A stretch of 64,000 bases of DNA, taken from positions 186,001 through 250,000 of the forward strand of contig CALVAY010000001.1 in the NCBI GenBank assembly GCA_944325665.1. The letters run 5' to 3'. The notes under the pieces are model-generated. The model did not search any database. It saw only the letters and a list, made by a program, of their open reading frames with translations, and was not told the DNA's origin. The DNA is from Candidatus Gastranaerophilales bacterium. Lineage in GTDB: Bacteria > Cyanobacteriota > Vampirovibrionia > Gastranaerophilales > Gastranaerophilaceae. The position numbers and the translations under genes are program-made. Below are positions 42,652 through 51,460 of the stretch, piece by piece (within the stretch, counting starts at the first letter, position 1; every line of letters begins with the position of its first letter).

Positions 42652-45294
42652 TTATATTTCTCCCCAAGTTTTTGAGTAAGAGCTGTCTATTTTAAGCGGT
42701 ACGCAAAGCGGCTGGTTAAGCTCCATTGCCTTAATTGTCAAAGCCTTAACTTCATCCAGCTCTTCCTTTGGCACTTCTAAAATAAGTTCGTCATGAACCT
42801 GTAAAATAATTTTGGACTTATATTTTTCTAAATTCTTATGCAGCTCTACCATTGCTTTTTTAATTAAATCTGCACTTGTTCCCTGCAAGGGCGCGTTAAT
42901 AGCTGCACGCTCGGCAAATTCTCTTATTTTTGCATTTCTTGAATTTAATTCCGAGCTTAAATATCTTTTTCTTCCCCAAAGCGTTTGCACAAAGCCTTCT
43001 TGGTGTGCTTGCATAAGAGTATTATTTATATATGTATTTATTTTCGGATAGGTGGCAAAATACTTGTCAATAAACTCTTGTGCTTCAAAAGGCGTTATAT
43101 TAAGTACGGAAGACAGCCCGTATCTTGTTTGACCGTATATAAGCCCGAAGTTTACGGCTTTTGCCTTTCTTCTCATCTCTTTTGTAACTTCACTTTTGTC
43201 AACCTCGAAAATCTTTGATGCCGTAATTAAGTGAATATCTTCGTCATTGCAAAAAGCATCAATTAGAACCTTATCTTTTGAAAAATGCGCCAAAAGCCTT
43301 AGTTCAATTTGCGAATAGTCGGCAGAGAAAATATAAGAGTTTTCTTTGTCCTTGGGGATAAAAGCAGCTCTTATTCTGTTTGAAAATTCCGTCCTTGTCG
43401 GTATGTTCTGCAAATTTGGGTCAGAGCTTGAAAGTCTTCCCGTTGTAGTTACAATTTGGTTAAAGTGAGTATGAATTTTTCCGTCTTGTTTGATTAATTT
43501 CGGCAAGTTATCAACATAAGTTGTTTTAAGCTTCATAAGTTGGCGATGCTCTAGAATATCTCTTGCAATTTGGTGCTCTTGCGCTAAATCATCAAGAATT
43601 TTTGCGTTTGTTGAGTATCCTGTTTTATTTTTCTTTGCGGGTTTAATTTTTAAGACATTAAAAAGCACATCTGCAACTTGTTTTGGAGAATTGATATTAA
43701 AATCTACCCCTGCTTGCTTTAAAATAGCTTCTTCGTATTTGGCTATTTTTTCATCAATTTCTTTGCTTAATTCTTTAAGATGTTCAACATCAAGGCTGAC
43801 ACCGCAGTTTTCCATATCGTTTAAAACATAAGCCAGTGGCAGCTCGACCTCGTTTAATAATTTTTTTTCATCCGAGGATAAATTATTTAAATAAAAATCA
43901 TGAAGTTTTAAAATATTTTTGGATAGCTTAAAACAGTCGTTTTCATCGGGTATAAAATCAAGATAGCTTTGAATTTGAGAGATAATATCGTGCTTTCTTG
44001 ACGAATCTTTAATGTAGCTTGCAAGCATAATGTCATCTTCAACACCTTTGACATTAAAGCTTTTAAGCATTGTTTTTATATCATATACAACTTTTTTTAT
44101 CTGCTCTTCTTGTAAAATCTTCTCTATTTCATCAGCACCAAAAGCTGCACATTTGTTTTCTTTTGCAATGTAGATTAGACCTTCGTTTAAATAAAGCGAA
44201 ATTAAATCCCCTTGTTTTATTTCGCTTAAAAAGTTTTGTTTTTCAGCTTGGCTTTCAATCTTTATTGTTTCATCTTTTTCTTCTTCCTTTGTAAATAAAC
44301 CGAGTTGAAGCTCTGTTGAGGTATTTTTTTCATCGGCAATTTTTACAAAAGAAATTTCATTGTTTTCTTCTTTGCAAGTATCAAAAGGTGCAAGAAGTTT
44401 TTCGATATTTTTTTGAAAACTGAAGAATTGAACTTTTTGGAAAAACTCCACAACTTTTTGTTTGTTTGGTATTTCAAGGCAGGTTTGCGAAAAGTCAAAA
44501 TCGATTTCAACTTCTCTGTTAATTGTTGCTAAAAACTGTGATAAGTAAGCAGTTTCCTTTTGCTCAATCAGCTTTTCTTTGGCGGATTTTTTGGTTATAT
44601 TTTCAATGTTATTATATACATTGTCTAAATTTTTGTATTCATTCAAAAGCCAAACGGCTGTTTTTTCGCCTATACCCTTAACACCCGGAATGTTATCTGA
44701 GGTATCTCCGCAAAGTGCCTTATAGTCAACAACTTGAGTAGGATAAACTCCTAAATTTTCAAAAACCTCTTGCCAGCCGTAGCTGTTTAAAATACCTTTT
44801 TGTGGGATTAAAATGTTAATCAGCCCTTCTTCATCTACAAGCTGAAAACTGTCCTTGTCGCCTGTTAGAATATAGGTTTTATGCCCCATTTCTTTTGCTT
44901 TTTTAGAGATTGTCCCTATAATGTCATCGCCTTCAAAACCTTCTTTTGTGTAAATGGGTATATTAAGGGCATTTAAGCCTTCCATAATTAGTGAGAGTTG
45001 AGAGCGAAGCGTGTCAGGCATGCTTTGCCTGTTTGCCTTGTAGTCATCATATTTTTCTGATCTGAAGGTTTTTCTTGAAACGTCAAAAGCTACGGCAATT
45101 GAGTTAGGTTTAATGTTTCTTCCGCCTTTGGCGTTTTGTGCCAATAGGTCAAAAATTGCCTTGAAAAAGCCGTAAATTGCCCAAGTGGGTTGGTGTTCGG
45201 TTGTTTGCATATTTGTTCGCTCAAGTGCAAAAAACATCCGAAACGCAAGTGCGTGGCCGTCTATTAAAATTAAAGTTTTTTTATCCTCGCTCAT
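42652..45294 (-). CDS. polA: DNA polymerase I
   Basis: 880 aa. Three domains: 5'-3' exonuclease (LILIDGHALAFRMFFAL, GFEGDDIIGTISKKA, GDKDSFQLV, GDTSDNIPGVKGIGEKTA), a 3'-5' exonuclease-like domain, and the polymerase (FSADYSQIELRLLAHFS, AKAVNFGLIYGQTRYGLSS, ILQVHDELILEVP near residue 831). The first D-x-E motif of the proofreading domain is missing (GDLISLYLNEGL), although a later Asp-containing segment (VYDIKTMLKSFNV) remains, so proofreading is probably lost. Confidence 0.96.
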   Translation of the reverse strand: MSEDKKTLILIDGHALAFRMFFALERTNMQTTEHQPTWAIYGFFKAIFDLLAQNAKGGRNIKPNSIAVAFDVSRKTFRSEKYDDYKANRQSMPDTLRSQLSLIMEGLNALNIPIYTKEGFEGDDIIGTISKKAKEMGHKTYILTGDKDSFQLVDEEGLINILIPQKGILNSYGWQEVFENLGVYPTQVVDYKALCGDTSDNIPGVKGIGEKTAVWLLNEYKNLDNVYNNIENITKKSAKEKLIEQKETAYLSQFLATINREVEIDFDFSQTCLEIPNKQKVVEFFQKVQFFSFQKNIEKLLAPFDTCKEENNEISFVKIADEKNTSTELQLGLFTKEEEKDETIKIESQAEKQNFLSEIKQGDLISLYLNEGLIYIAKENKCAAFGADEIEKILQEEQIKKVVYDIKTMLKSFNVKGVEDDIMLASYIKDSSRKHDIISQIQSYLDFIPDENDCFKLSKNILKLHDFYLNNLSSDEKKLLNEVELPLAYVLNDMENCGVSLDVEHLKELSKEIDEKIAKYEEAILKQAGVDFNINSPKQVADVLFNVLKIKPAKKNKTGYSTNAKILDDLAQEHQIARDILEHRQLMKLKTTYVDNLPKLIKQDGKIHTHFNQIVTTTGRLSSSDPNLQNIPTRTEFSNRIRAAFIPKDKENSYIFSADYSQIELRLLAHFSKDKVLIDAFCNDEDIHLITASKIFEVDKSEVTKEMRRKAKAVNFGLIYGQTRYGLSSVLNITPFEAQEFIDKYFATYPKINTYINNTLMQAHQEGFVQTLWGRKRYLSSELNSRNAKIREFAERAAINAPLQGTSADLIKKAMVELHKNLEKYKSKIILQVHDELILEVPKEELDEVKALTIKAMELNQPLCVPLKIDSSYSKTWGEI

Positions 45295-45321
45295 TTTGCC
45301 CCCACCTGTTACTATTTTACC

Positions 45322-46314
45322 TTAAAAATTTTTGCCTGAGATAAGTTTTACGTTATTTAACACGGTTAATTCAAACGGATTTGCGTCTGCGGTCGGGATT
45401 TGATCTTTAATCCAATCCTTTGTTATTGGAAAATTAGGAGTTTCAGGCTTAGTCAGCATATCCCAAGGAATTTCGTTTCCAAATTCATCCGTTTGTACAA
45501 TGCCGTTTTGCCAAGTCCCAAGTATATTGTTCATCTCTTCTTCATATTTTCCTTGAATTGCATCGTCCAAAGAAGTTTCAGAGCCGCCCGAGCAGTCCGA
45601 GGGGTTAGCTTTAAAGAGTTTAAGGTAATTTAGCGTATTAATTTCAACCGCATCAGTGCAAGTCTTTGAAAGGTCAAAATTTACTTCTTTTTCGCAAATT
45701 AAATTATACATTTTCCCTTCAATATCTTTTTGACTGAAAGCTTTATCAGCCTTGCAGCCTAAATCGGCCCAAACTATATTTCCTTCCGCGTTTTTTCTTC
45801 CGCCGAAAACAAAGTATCCAACCGTATTTGGACTTAGTTTTATACTGAATTCGTTACCTGTTTTATCTGTTATAGGTGTTTCAAGAAGTATCTCATCGCC
45901 AAATTGCTTATCGGTTTCTTTTTGTACACTTGTTTGTGCGTATGATTTAGCCTCAATTTTAACTCCGCCAACGCCTGCGAACCTTAAGAAATAAGTGGGG
46001 CTCATAAGATAGGTACTAAGGGCAATTTTTTTCGTGTCAGTTTCGTCTTTGTAGTCTGCACTGACTATTACCGCATCTTTTATAGTATCTACTTCGCTTT
46101 TAAATAAATTAAAAAGCTCTTCACTCCTATCTACTCCGTCATTTGCCCAATATGCAAGCGAGGCAAGAGCGCAGGTTTCAGTTGCCCTTTGGAGCTTGGC
46201 TCGATTGAGTGTAATGTATGCCATATCGACCCCAAAAGCACAAAAAGCAAAGAAGGCAACGCAAAAAACTGCCACCATAATTGATATATTCGCTCTTAGC
46301 CGTCTTTTTATCAT
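45322..46314 (-). CDS. TadG-like pilus-assembly protein
   Basis: 330 aa from ATG 46314, which overlaps the upstream stop (ATGA); the longer frame adds only an Arg-rich stretch. N-terminal basic residues, one membrane helix (ISIMVAVFCVAFFAFCAFGVD) and the TadG/Flp-associated pattern MAYITLNRAKLQRATETCALASLAYW. The rest is an extracytoplasmic domain with several cysteines and no clear von Willebrand fold. It is paired with a TadE-like gene; no Flp pilin or TadA is present here. Confidence 0.7.
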   Translation of the reverse strand: MIKRRLRANISIMVAVFCVAFFAFCAFGVDMAYITLNRAKLQRATETCALASLAYWANDGVDRSEELFNLFKSEVDTIKDAVIVSADYKDETDTKKIALSTYLMSPTYFLRFAGVGGVKIEAKSYAQTSVQKETDKQFGDEILLETPITDKTGNEFSIKLSPNTVGYFVFGGRKNAEGNIVWADLGCKADKAFSQKDIEGKMYNLICEKEVNFDLSKTCTDAVEINTLNYLKLFKANPSDCSGGSETSLDDAIQGKYEEEMNNILGTWQNGIVQTDEFGNEIPWDMLTKPETPNFPITKDWIKDQIPTADANPFELTVLNNVKLISGKNF

Positions 46315-47003
46315 GGTGTTACCTCTTCTTCGCCTTCTTGAATATTTGCCTCCTGCTCTTCTCTTTTTGAATTTACAAAATCTTGCCAAGCGTTTTCAAA
46401 ATCTTGCTGCCATTTGTTTTGGTAGTTGTTAAAAAGATTATCTACATTTTCTTCAAGGGTTTCGCCGCCTTGTATTGCATAGTTATTAAAAGTACTTGTC
46501 AGGGCATCGTTTTCAAGAGTAAAATTATTTGGTTTAAGGTGTGCTTTATTTACCAAAGCTACGCTTGTAAAATGAAATTCGTCAGGTATGGCCTGAAAAA
46601 ATGTGTTTACAAGTTTAAAAGTATAGGTGTATGTATATTTGCCGATTGCTACAAAAAAGTCATCCACCTCTAACACCTCAACTTCAAAACTGTCTGAAAA
46701 AGGGACTTTTCTTGCTATAAGAATTTCTTTTGCCTTTTGCTGTATTTCTTCTTTTATAATGTTTGAATCTGAGTTTGTTTCATCCCTTAGAGTCGAACTT
46801 GTAATCGCAACAGCCCTGTTAAGTGCCGCATTTGCCTCAATACCGTTATTTAATCCGTATGCGATTTCCGTTAAAACACCGATTGTAGCTATTAAAAAAG
46901 GAAAAAACAGTACAAATTCAACAAGATATTGAGCTTTTGAGCGTTTATACCCAAAAGCTCTTTTATCTTTTGAAAAATTATTCTTCTTCCTGAATATTTG
47001 CAT
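46311..47003 (-). CDS. TadE-like membrane protein
   Basis: 230 aa. TadE-type N-terminus: basic residues, then the hydrophobic helix with a conserved Glu (KAQYLVEFVLFFPFLIATIG), followed by IEANAALNRAVAITSS. The C-terminus is glutamate-rich (KREEQEANIQEGEEEVTP). ATG 47003 lies inside the end of the lipoprotein gene (26-base overlap); the longer frame begins at 47051. TadE proteins are minor pilin-like parts of tight-adherence pili. Confidence 0.7.
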   Translation of the reverse strand: MQIFRKKNNFSKDKRAFGYKRSKAQYLVEFVLFFPFLIATIGVLTEIAYGLNNGIEANAALNRAVAITSSTLRDETNSDSNIIKEEIQQKAKEILIARKVPFSDSFEVEVLEVDDFFVAIGKYTYTYTFKLVNTFFQAIPDEFHFTSVALVNKAHLKPNNFTLENDALTSTFNNYAIQGGETLEENVDNLFNNYQNKWQQDFENAWQDFVNSKREEQEANIQEGEEEVTP

Positions 47004-47700
47004 TACCCTTAACCATAAAAGTATAAGACAAATCTTTGTAGTTAATGTCAATGGGGTAACTTTGAGGATCTTTTAAGAAAAGATAGAAGTATTTACTTTC
47101 ATTTGGGGCAATAACCGTGGAGTTGTTTATTGTGTGAGCACTTATTCCATCTGCAATAAGCCCGATTTGTTTAAAAGAATCATCAGATGAGCTTAGTCCT
47201 TGGTTTTCTACCACAGGGCTTGTTTGGTTTAGTCTTTGGTAAGAATTTGCAATGTTTGCGATACTGCCCAATGTTCCCGTTGCTTGGGACATTGCGGCTA
47301 AAGCCCCTGCTTGTGAGCTTTGATATGCTCCTACATAGTTTGAAGTTGTAATAAACTTAACAGCCTCGCCGCTTGAAGTTATATTCAGATCTTTTAGGTA
47401 GAAAACGTAATCATCAACGTTTGATTTGTTTTCAACCTGAACATAGGTAACAAGGACATCTGGTACAGGTGTTTTTGATATTCCAAAACGCAAGGTGATG
47501 TTTTCCTCTTGTGAGGTTTTAGAATATGTTGAAAAATAAAACTCTTCGTTTGTTTGCACTAAGCTTGCATTCTGCGGGTTGTAGTCTTCGCCCGAATAAG
47601 TTAGTGTTGAGCAGCCACCTAATGCCAGTACGCTTAAAAAAAGCGTACATAGCATAAGTGAAAAAGTTTTAATTTTATTGGCAATTTGCTTTCTCTTCAT
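46978..47700 (-). CDS. Putative lipoprotein, hypothetical
   Basis: 240 aa. Lipobox LSVLALGGC near residue 30 after a hydrophobic signal, so the cysteine would be lipid-modified. The mature part is Ser/Asn/Gln-rich with a strand domain (VLVTYVQVENKSNVDDYVFY) similar in style to DUF4352-like Ig folds, but no family is confidently recognised. It overlaps pnp by 26 bases and tadE by 26 bases, an unusually tight arrangement. Confidence 0.7.
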   Translation of the reverse strand: MKRKQIANKIKTFSLMLCTLFLSVLALGGCSTLTYSGEDYNPQNASLVQTNEEFYFSTYSKTSQEENITLRFGISKTPVPDVLVTYVQVENKSNVDDYVFYLKDLNITSSGEAVKFITTSNYVGAYQSSQAGALAAMSQATGTLGSIANIANSYQRLNQTSPVVENQGLSSSDDSFKQIGLIADGISAHTINNSTVIAPNESKYFYLFLKDPQSYPIDINYKDLSYTFMVKGNANIQEEE

Positions 47701-49816
47701 CGCTTACTCCTTTGATTGTAAGGTTAACTCTGCCTTTGTCATCGATTTTTATGACTTTGACAATTACCTCTTGACCAATAGATAAGTGAGGTTCAATTGC
47801 TTCTATTCTTTCGTTGCAGACTTGTGAAATGTGAACCATACCGTCTTTTCCGGGTGCAAGTTCGACAAAAGCACCGATTGGGATGATTCTTACAACCTTG
47901 CCTTTAACTACCATACCTGCTTCAGGTTTGAATGTAAGGTCTTTAATCATCTTAATTGCAATATCTGCACCTTCTTTATCGTTTGATGTAACAGTTACTG
48001 TACCGTCGTCTTGAATATCGATTTCAGCGCCTGATGCATCAATAATGCTTCTAATCATTTTTCCGCCGGGTCCGATTACTGTTCCGATGTCATCTTGAGG
48101 GATGGTCATTGAGTATAATCTCGGTGCGAAAGGCGAAAGTTCTTCACGAGGAGTGCTGATAGCTTCTTTCATACATTCCATAATGTGTAATCTGCCGTCT
48201 TTTGCTTGGTACAATGCTCTTCTTAGAGTTTCGTTAGATATGCCTTTAATTTTCATATCCATTTGAAGTGCTGTGATACCTTCAGAGTTACCTGTAACTT
48301 TAAAGTCCATATCACCCAAGAAGTCTTCAATACCTTGAATATCGGTTAGGACGATATCTGTGTCGCCTTCTTTAATAAGACCCATTGCAACACCTGAAAT
48401 CATGCATTTAACAGGAACGCCTGCGTCCATAAGCGCCATTGAGCTTGCACAAGTTGAACCCATTGATGTTGAACCGTTTGATTCCATAACGTCTGATGTT
48501 ACACGAATTGCATAAGGGAATTCTTTTTCATCGGGAAGTGCGGGAACGTTAGCACGTTCAGCCAAGTTGCCGTGACCTACTTCACGACGTCCCGGGCCTC
48601 TTAGGGGCTTAACTTCACCAACAGAGAAGCCTGGGAAAATGTATTTGTGCATATATGATTTTTTAAGAAGCGGGTCAACGCCGTCAAGCTCTTGAGCCAT
48701 ATTCGGGCCTGCAAGAGTTGCGCAAGAAAGAATTTGTGTTTGACCTCTTGTAAATACAGCAGAACCGTGAGCACGAGGTATAACGCCAACTTCACACCAA
48801 ATCGGGCGAACGTCGGTAATTTTTCTGCCGTCGGCACGAACACCTTCGTCTTTAATCATTGCACGCATTATTTTCTTTTCTAATGCTTTAAATTCTTCAG
48901 CAACAAAGTCGATGCCTGTTTCTTCCATCATAGTTTTGATTGCGTGATCTTCAGGCAATGCTTCGATTTTTTCTTTTACAATGTTTTTAGCTTCTTCAAG
49001 TTTGTTTTGTCTGTATTCACGGTCAAAATTGTGATAAGCGTCAACAATCATATCGTAAGTGTTGTCTTTAATGATTTGAGCTAATTCTGATGTGTCATAA
49101 GGATTTACGAAGTTTTCTCTTTCAACTCCGCAAGCACGGGCAAATTCAAGTTGAGCGTCGCACTGTTTTCTGATTTCAACTTGTGCAAATTCAACCGCTG
49201 CCATAATATCATCTTCAGTAACAAATTTGCAGCCTGCCTCAACCATAATAACACTGTCGTGTGTACCTGCTATAACGATGTCCATATCTGATTTTTCGCA
49301 CTCTTGGTGTGTCGGGTTGGCAATCATTTGACCGTCAATTCTACCGACTCTTATAGCACCAACCGGCCCTTCGAAAGGAGCTCCCGTTAGCATAAGTGCA
49401 GCTGAAGCACCAAGGATTGATAAAACGTCGGGTTGATTTTTTTGGTCATAGCTGAATAATTGAGAAACAATTTGTACATCATTTCTGTAACCTTTTGGCC
49501 ATAGAGGTCTTATTGGTCTGTCTATTAATCTTGAAACTAAAATTGCTTTTTCACTTGAGCGGCCTTCTGTTCTTGTGTAACCGCCGGGGATTCTGCCGAT
49601 TGCAGACATTCTTTCTTCATAGTCAATTAATAATGGGAAAAAGTCGATACCTACACGAGGTTCTTTGCTAACAATAGCGTGAATAAACAACATTGTGTCT
49701 TCACAGCGAACCGTAACTGAAGAGGTTGCTTGTTTAGCGTACTTTCCTGTTTCAATTACAACATTTTTGTCGCCGATTGTAACTTCCATTCTTTTTACTT
49801 CCGGTTTGTTTGTCAT
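47675..49816 (-). CDS. pnp: Polyribonucleotide nucleotidyltransferase (PNPase)
   Basis: 713 aa. Two RNase PH domains (DFFPLLIDYEERMSAIGRIP, SEKAILVSRLIDRPIRPLWP; then RAHGSAVFTRGQTQ, GVPVKCMISGVAMGLI), a KH domain (TVIGPGGKMIRSIIDASGAEI) and an S1 domain (GAFVELAPGKDGMVHISQV). It degrades RNA with phosphate. It may head the pnp-lipoprotein-tadE-tadG unit. The start region is purine-rich without a strong Shine-Dalgarno. Confidence 0.97.
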   Translation of the reverse strand: MTNKPEVKRMEVTIGDKNVVIETGKYAKQATSSVTVRCEDTMLFIHAIVSKEPRVGIDFFPLLIDYEERMSAIGRIPGGYTRTEGRSSEKAILVSRLIDRPIRPLWPKGYRNDVQIVSQLFSYDQKNQPDVLSILGASAALMLTGAPFEGPVGAIRVGRIDGQMIANPTHQECEKSDMDIVIAGTHDSVIMVEAGCKFVTEDDIMAAVEFAQVEIRKQCDAQLEFARACGVERENFVNPYDTSELAQIIKDNTYDMIVDAYHNFDREYRQNKLEEAKNIVKEKIEALPEDHAIKTMMEETGIDFVAEEFKALEKKIMRAMIKDEGVRADGRKITDVRPIWCEVGVIPRAHGSAVFTRGQTQILSCATLAGPNMAQELDGVDPLLKKSYMHKYIFPGFSVGEVKPLRGPGRREVGHGNLAERANVPALPDEKEFPYAIRVTSDVMESNGSTSMGSTCASSMALMDAGVPVKCMISGVAMGLIKEGDTDIVLTDIQGIEDFLGDMDFKVTGNSEGITALQMDMKIKGISNETLRRALYQAKDGRLHIMECMKEAISTPREELSPFAPRLYSMTIPQDDIGTVIGPGGKMIRSIIDASGAEIDIQDDGTVTVTSNDKEGADIAIKMIKDLTFKPEAGMVVKGKVVRIIPIGAFVELAPGKDGMVHISQVCNERIEAIEPHLSIGQEVIVKVIKIDDKGRVNLTIKGVSDEEKANCQ

Positions 49817-49922
49817 TTTTCTTTCTTCTTTCTTAGTTATACACTTCTATATTTACATTTTAATTCTATACTAAATACGAATTAAAAGAAAGAAAAACAA
49901 GGATTGTTACAATTTATTTATA

Positions 49923-51386
49923 TTAGCTTATAATGTTCACTCCAAAGTCTTCGCTCAGCGCTTCGCTTACGTGTGGGTTAATGAAGGAAGAAGAGCAGTT
50001 AGTAAGCCATATTCCGTTTAGCTCCATAAATAGCGTTGACATAAGGGTGTTTATCGAACTTATTGAGCAGGAAGTAAAGAATAAATCCGTTTTTATGTTT
50101 AGCTCTTGGCACTTATTCAGTGTAAAGATAATTAAATCGGATTCAATCGGGCAAGAAAGGTTAATAATTTTCTTGTCGTTAAATTCAAGAATATTTTCTT
50201 TGGTGTTTTCTTCTCCGACAACCACTACAACTTCTTTTTTCTCAAGAGATTTAAGAGTATTTTCAATTTCATCAAAATCATGAATTATATCTACACTCTT
50301 TTTGTTTTCGTTCTCAAGATACCCTTCAAGGTTTAGTGCGGACTCAATGAGCGGTTCGTAGTTATCGTCTTTGATTTTAAAAATTCTGCTCGGGGTGATG
50401 ATTTTATTTGAATAAATTACCCCCCTTAAGACGTTATCAATTTTTTGAAGAAAGTTTTGAGTGATTAAAATTGCTCCGGGGAAGTCAGAAAAATCTTTCC
50501 CAACGTCAGATGTCCCTATTTGCCCGATTAGGTTTTTGTATTTTTTAAATTTCGGGTAAGTGTGGGCAATAAACATCATTGAATTTGTATAGACGTTAAT
50601 TTCTCTTTCGCCTATTGTATCTAAGACTTTTTCCAATTCAACCAAATCGGGCCCGCTTACAAGAATAGACTTGCCTTTGACGCCTGAGAGTTGAATTCTT
50701 GTACTCTGTCTTTTGCCATAGCGTTTTTCGTACAGATAATTTGTTTCTTCCTGAATTTTATAAGCAATTTTTGAAAATTCAAGAATTCTTCTCTTTAATT
50801 TTTCGCATCTTGTTGATGTTAAATTTGTAAGCGAGAAAAATCTTATAAGTTCAAAGTCGTACTCTGAAGTATCTTCTTTAACTTTTTTCAAAAAGTCCAG
50901 AACAATTGCAGTGGTTTTTGAAAAAAGAGTAATCAATTCAAGCAGCCTTTGTCTTTCTATGGGGATATTTTTATACTTATTTTGCATTTTAAATTCGCCC
51001 TGTTTTGTCATATCTGACAAAGTGGCGTCTTCGCATAAATCATACCCTAAACCTATTAACTCGCAGGTTACGTGGTTATACTTACAATATTCGACATACT
51101 TGTCTTTAATTTTTTGTTTGTCTTGGCATAGTTTTTTAAGATAGTTTTTAAATTCTTCCTTATTAAAGCTTGTGTTAATCATTATGATAGAAAGCGCTCT
51201 TGCAAGATGACTTTCTATTTCTTTATTTACTTCTCCAAACTCATGGAGTTTAACTATATAAAAGCTCATTTCCCTAAGCTCACAGGTCATAAGTTCTTCA
51301 AGTGCGCTTACGGTAGGGTCAATTGAGCATATGCCCATACTTTGGCAAACATCTTTATCGGATAAACTTTTTAGAAATTCGTGCAT
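49923..51386 (-). CDS. Hybrid cluster protein (HCP)-like protein lacking most metal ligands
   Basis: 487 aa. It aligns by eye with HCP/hydroxylamine reductase: CQSMGICSIDPTVSALEEL near residues 14-32 corresponds to the C-x5-C part of the first cluster; then VSGPDLVELEKVLD, INVYTNSMMFIAHTYPKFKK, FPGAILITQNFLQ and the end SFINPHVSEALSEDFG. The residues that bind the hybrid cluster are changed: His in SGHDL is Pro246, Glu in YTHGEM is Met270, Cys in TxNC is Phe312. The first CxxC is absent. The frame is intact with a normal start. Probably not a hydroxylamine reductase. Confidence 0.7.
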   Translation of the reverse strand: MHEFLKSLSDKDVCQSMGICSIDPTVSALEELMTCELREMSFYIVKLHEFGEVNKEIESHLARALSIIMINTSFNKEEFKNYLKKLCQDKQKIKDKYVEYCKYNHVTCELIGLGYDLCEDATLSDMTKQGEFKMQNKYKNIPIERQRLLELITLFSKTTAIVLDFLKKVKEDTSEYDFELIRFFSLTNLTSTRCEKLKRRILEFSKIAYKIQEETNYLYEKRYGKRQSTRIQLSGVKGKSILVSGPDLVELEKVLDTIGEREINVYTNSMMFIAHTYPKFKKYKNLIGQIGTSDVGKDFSDFPGAILITQNFLQKIDNVLRGVIYSNKIITPSRIFKIKDDNYEPLIESALNLEGYLENENKKSVDIIHDFDEIENTLKSLEKKEVVVVVGEENTKENILEFNDKKIINLSCPIESDLIIFTLNKCQELNIKTDLFFTSCSISSINTLMSTLFMELNGIWLTNCSSSFINPHVSEALSEDFGVNIIS

Positions 51387-51460
51387 AATGTCTAAAGTTT
51401 ATCTTTAAAAACTTTTTTTGTTATCCCAAAATAGGCTAATAGACAACTTGTCTTTTTTGG

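Noticed and set aside
49923-51386. HCP-like gene as a pseudogene.
   Set aside because: The frame is uninterrupted for 487 codons, all landmark blocks are in order, and the changes are substitutions rather than frameshifts.
51425-51460. Terminator after glgA.
   Set aside because: AGAC-AACTT-GTCT with T's points along the + strand, opposite to glgA, and the stem is only four pairs.
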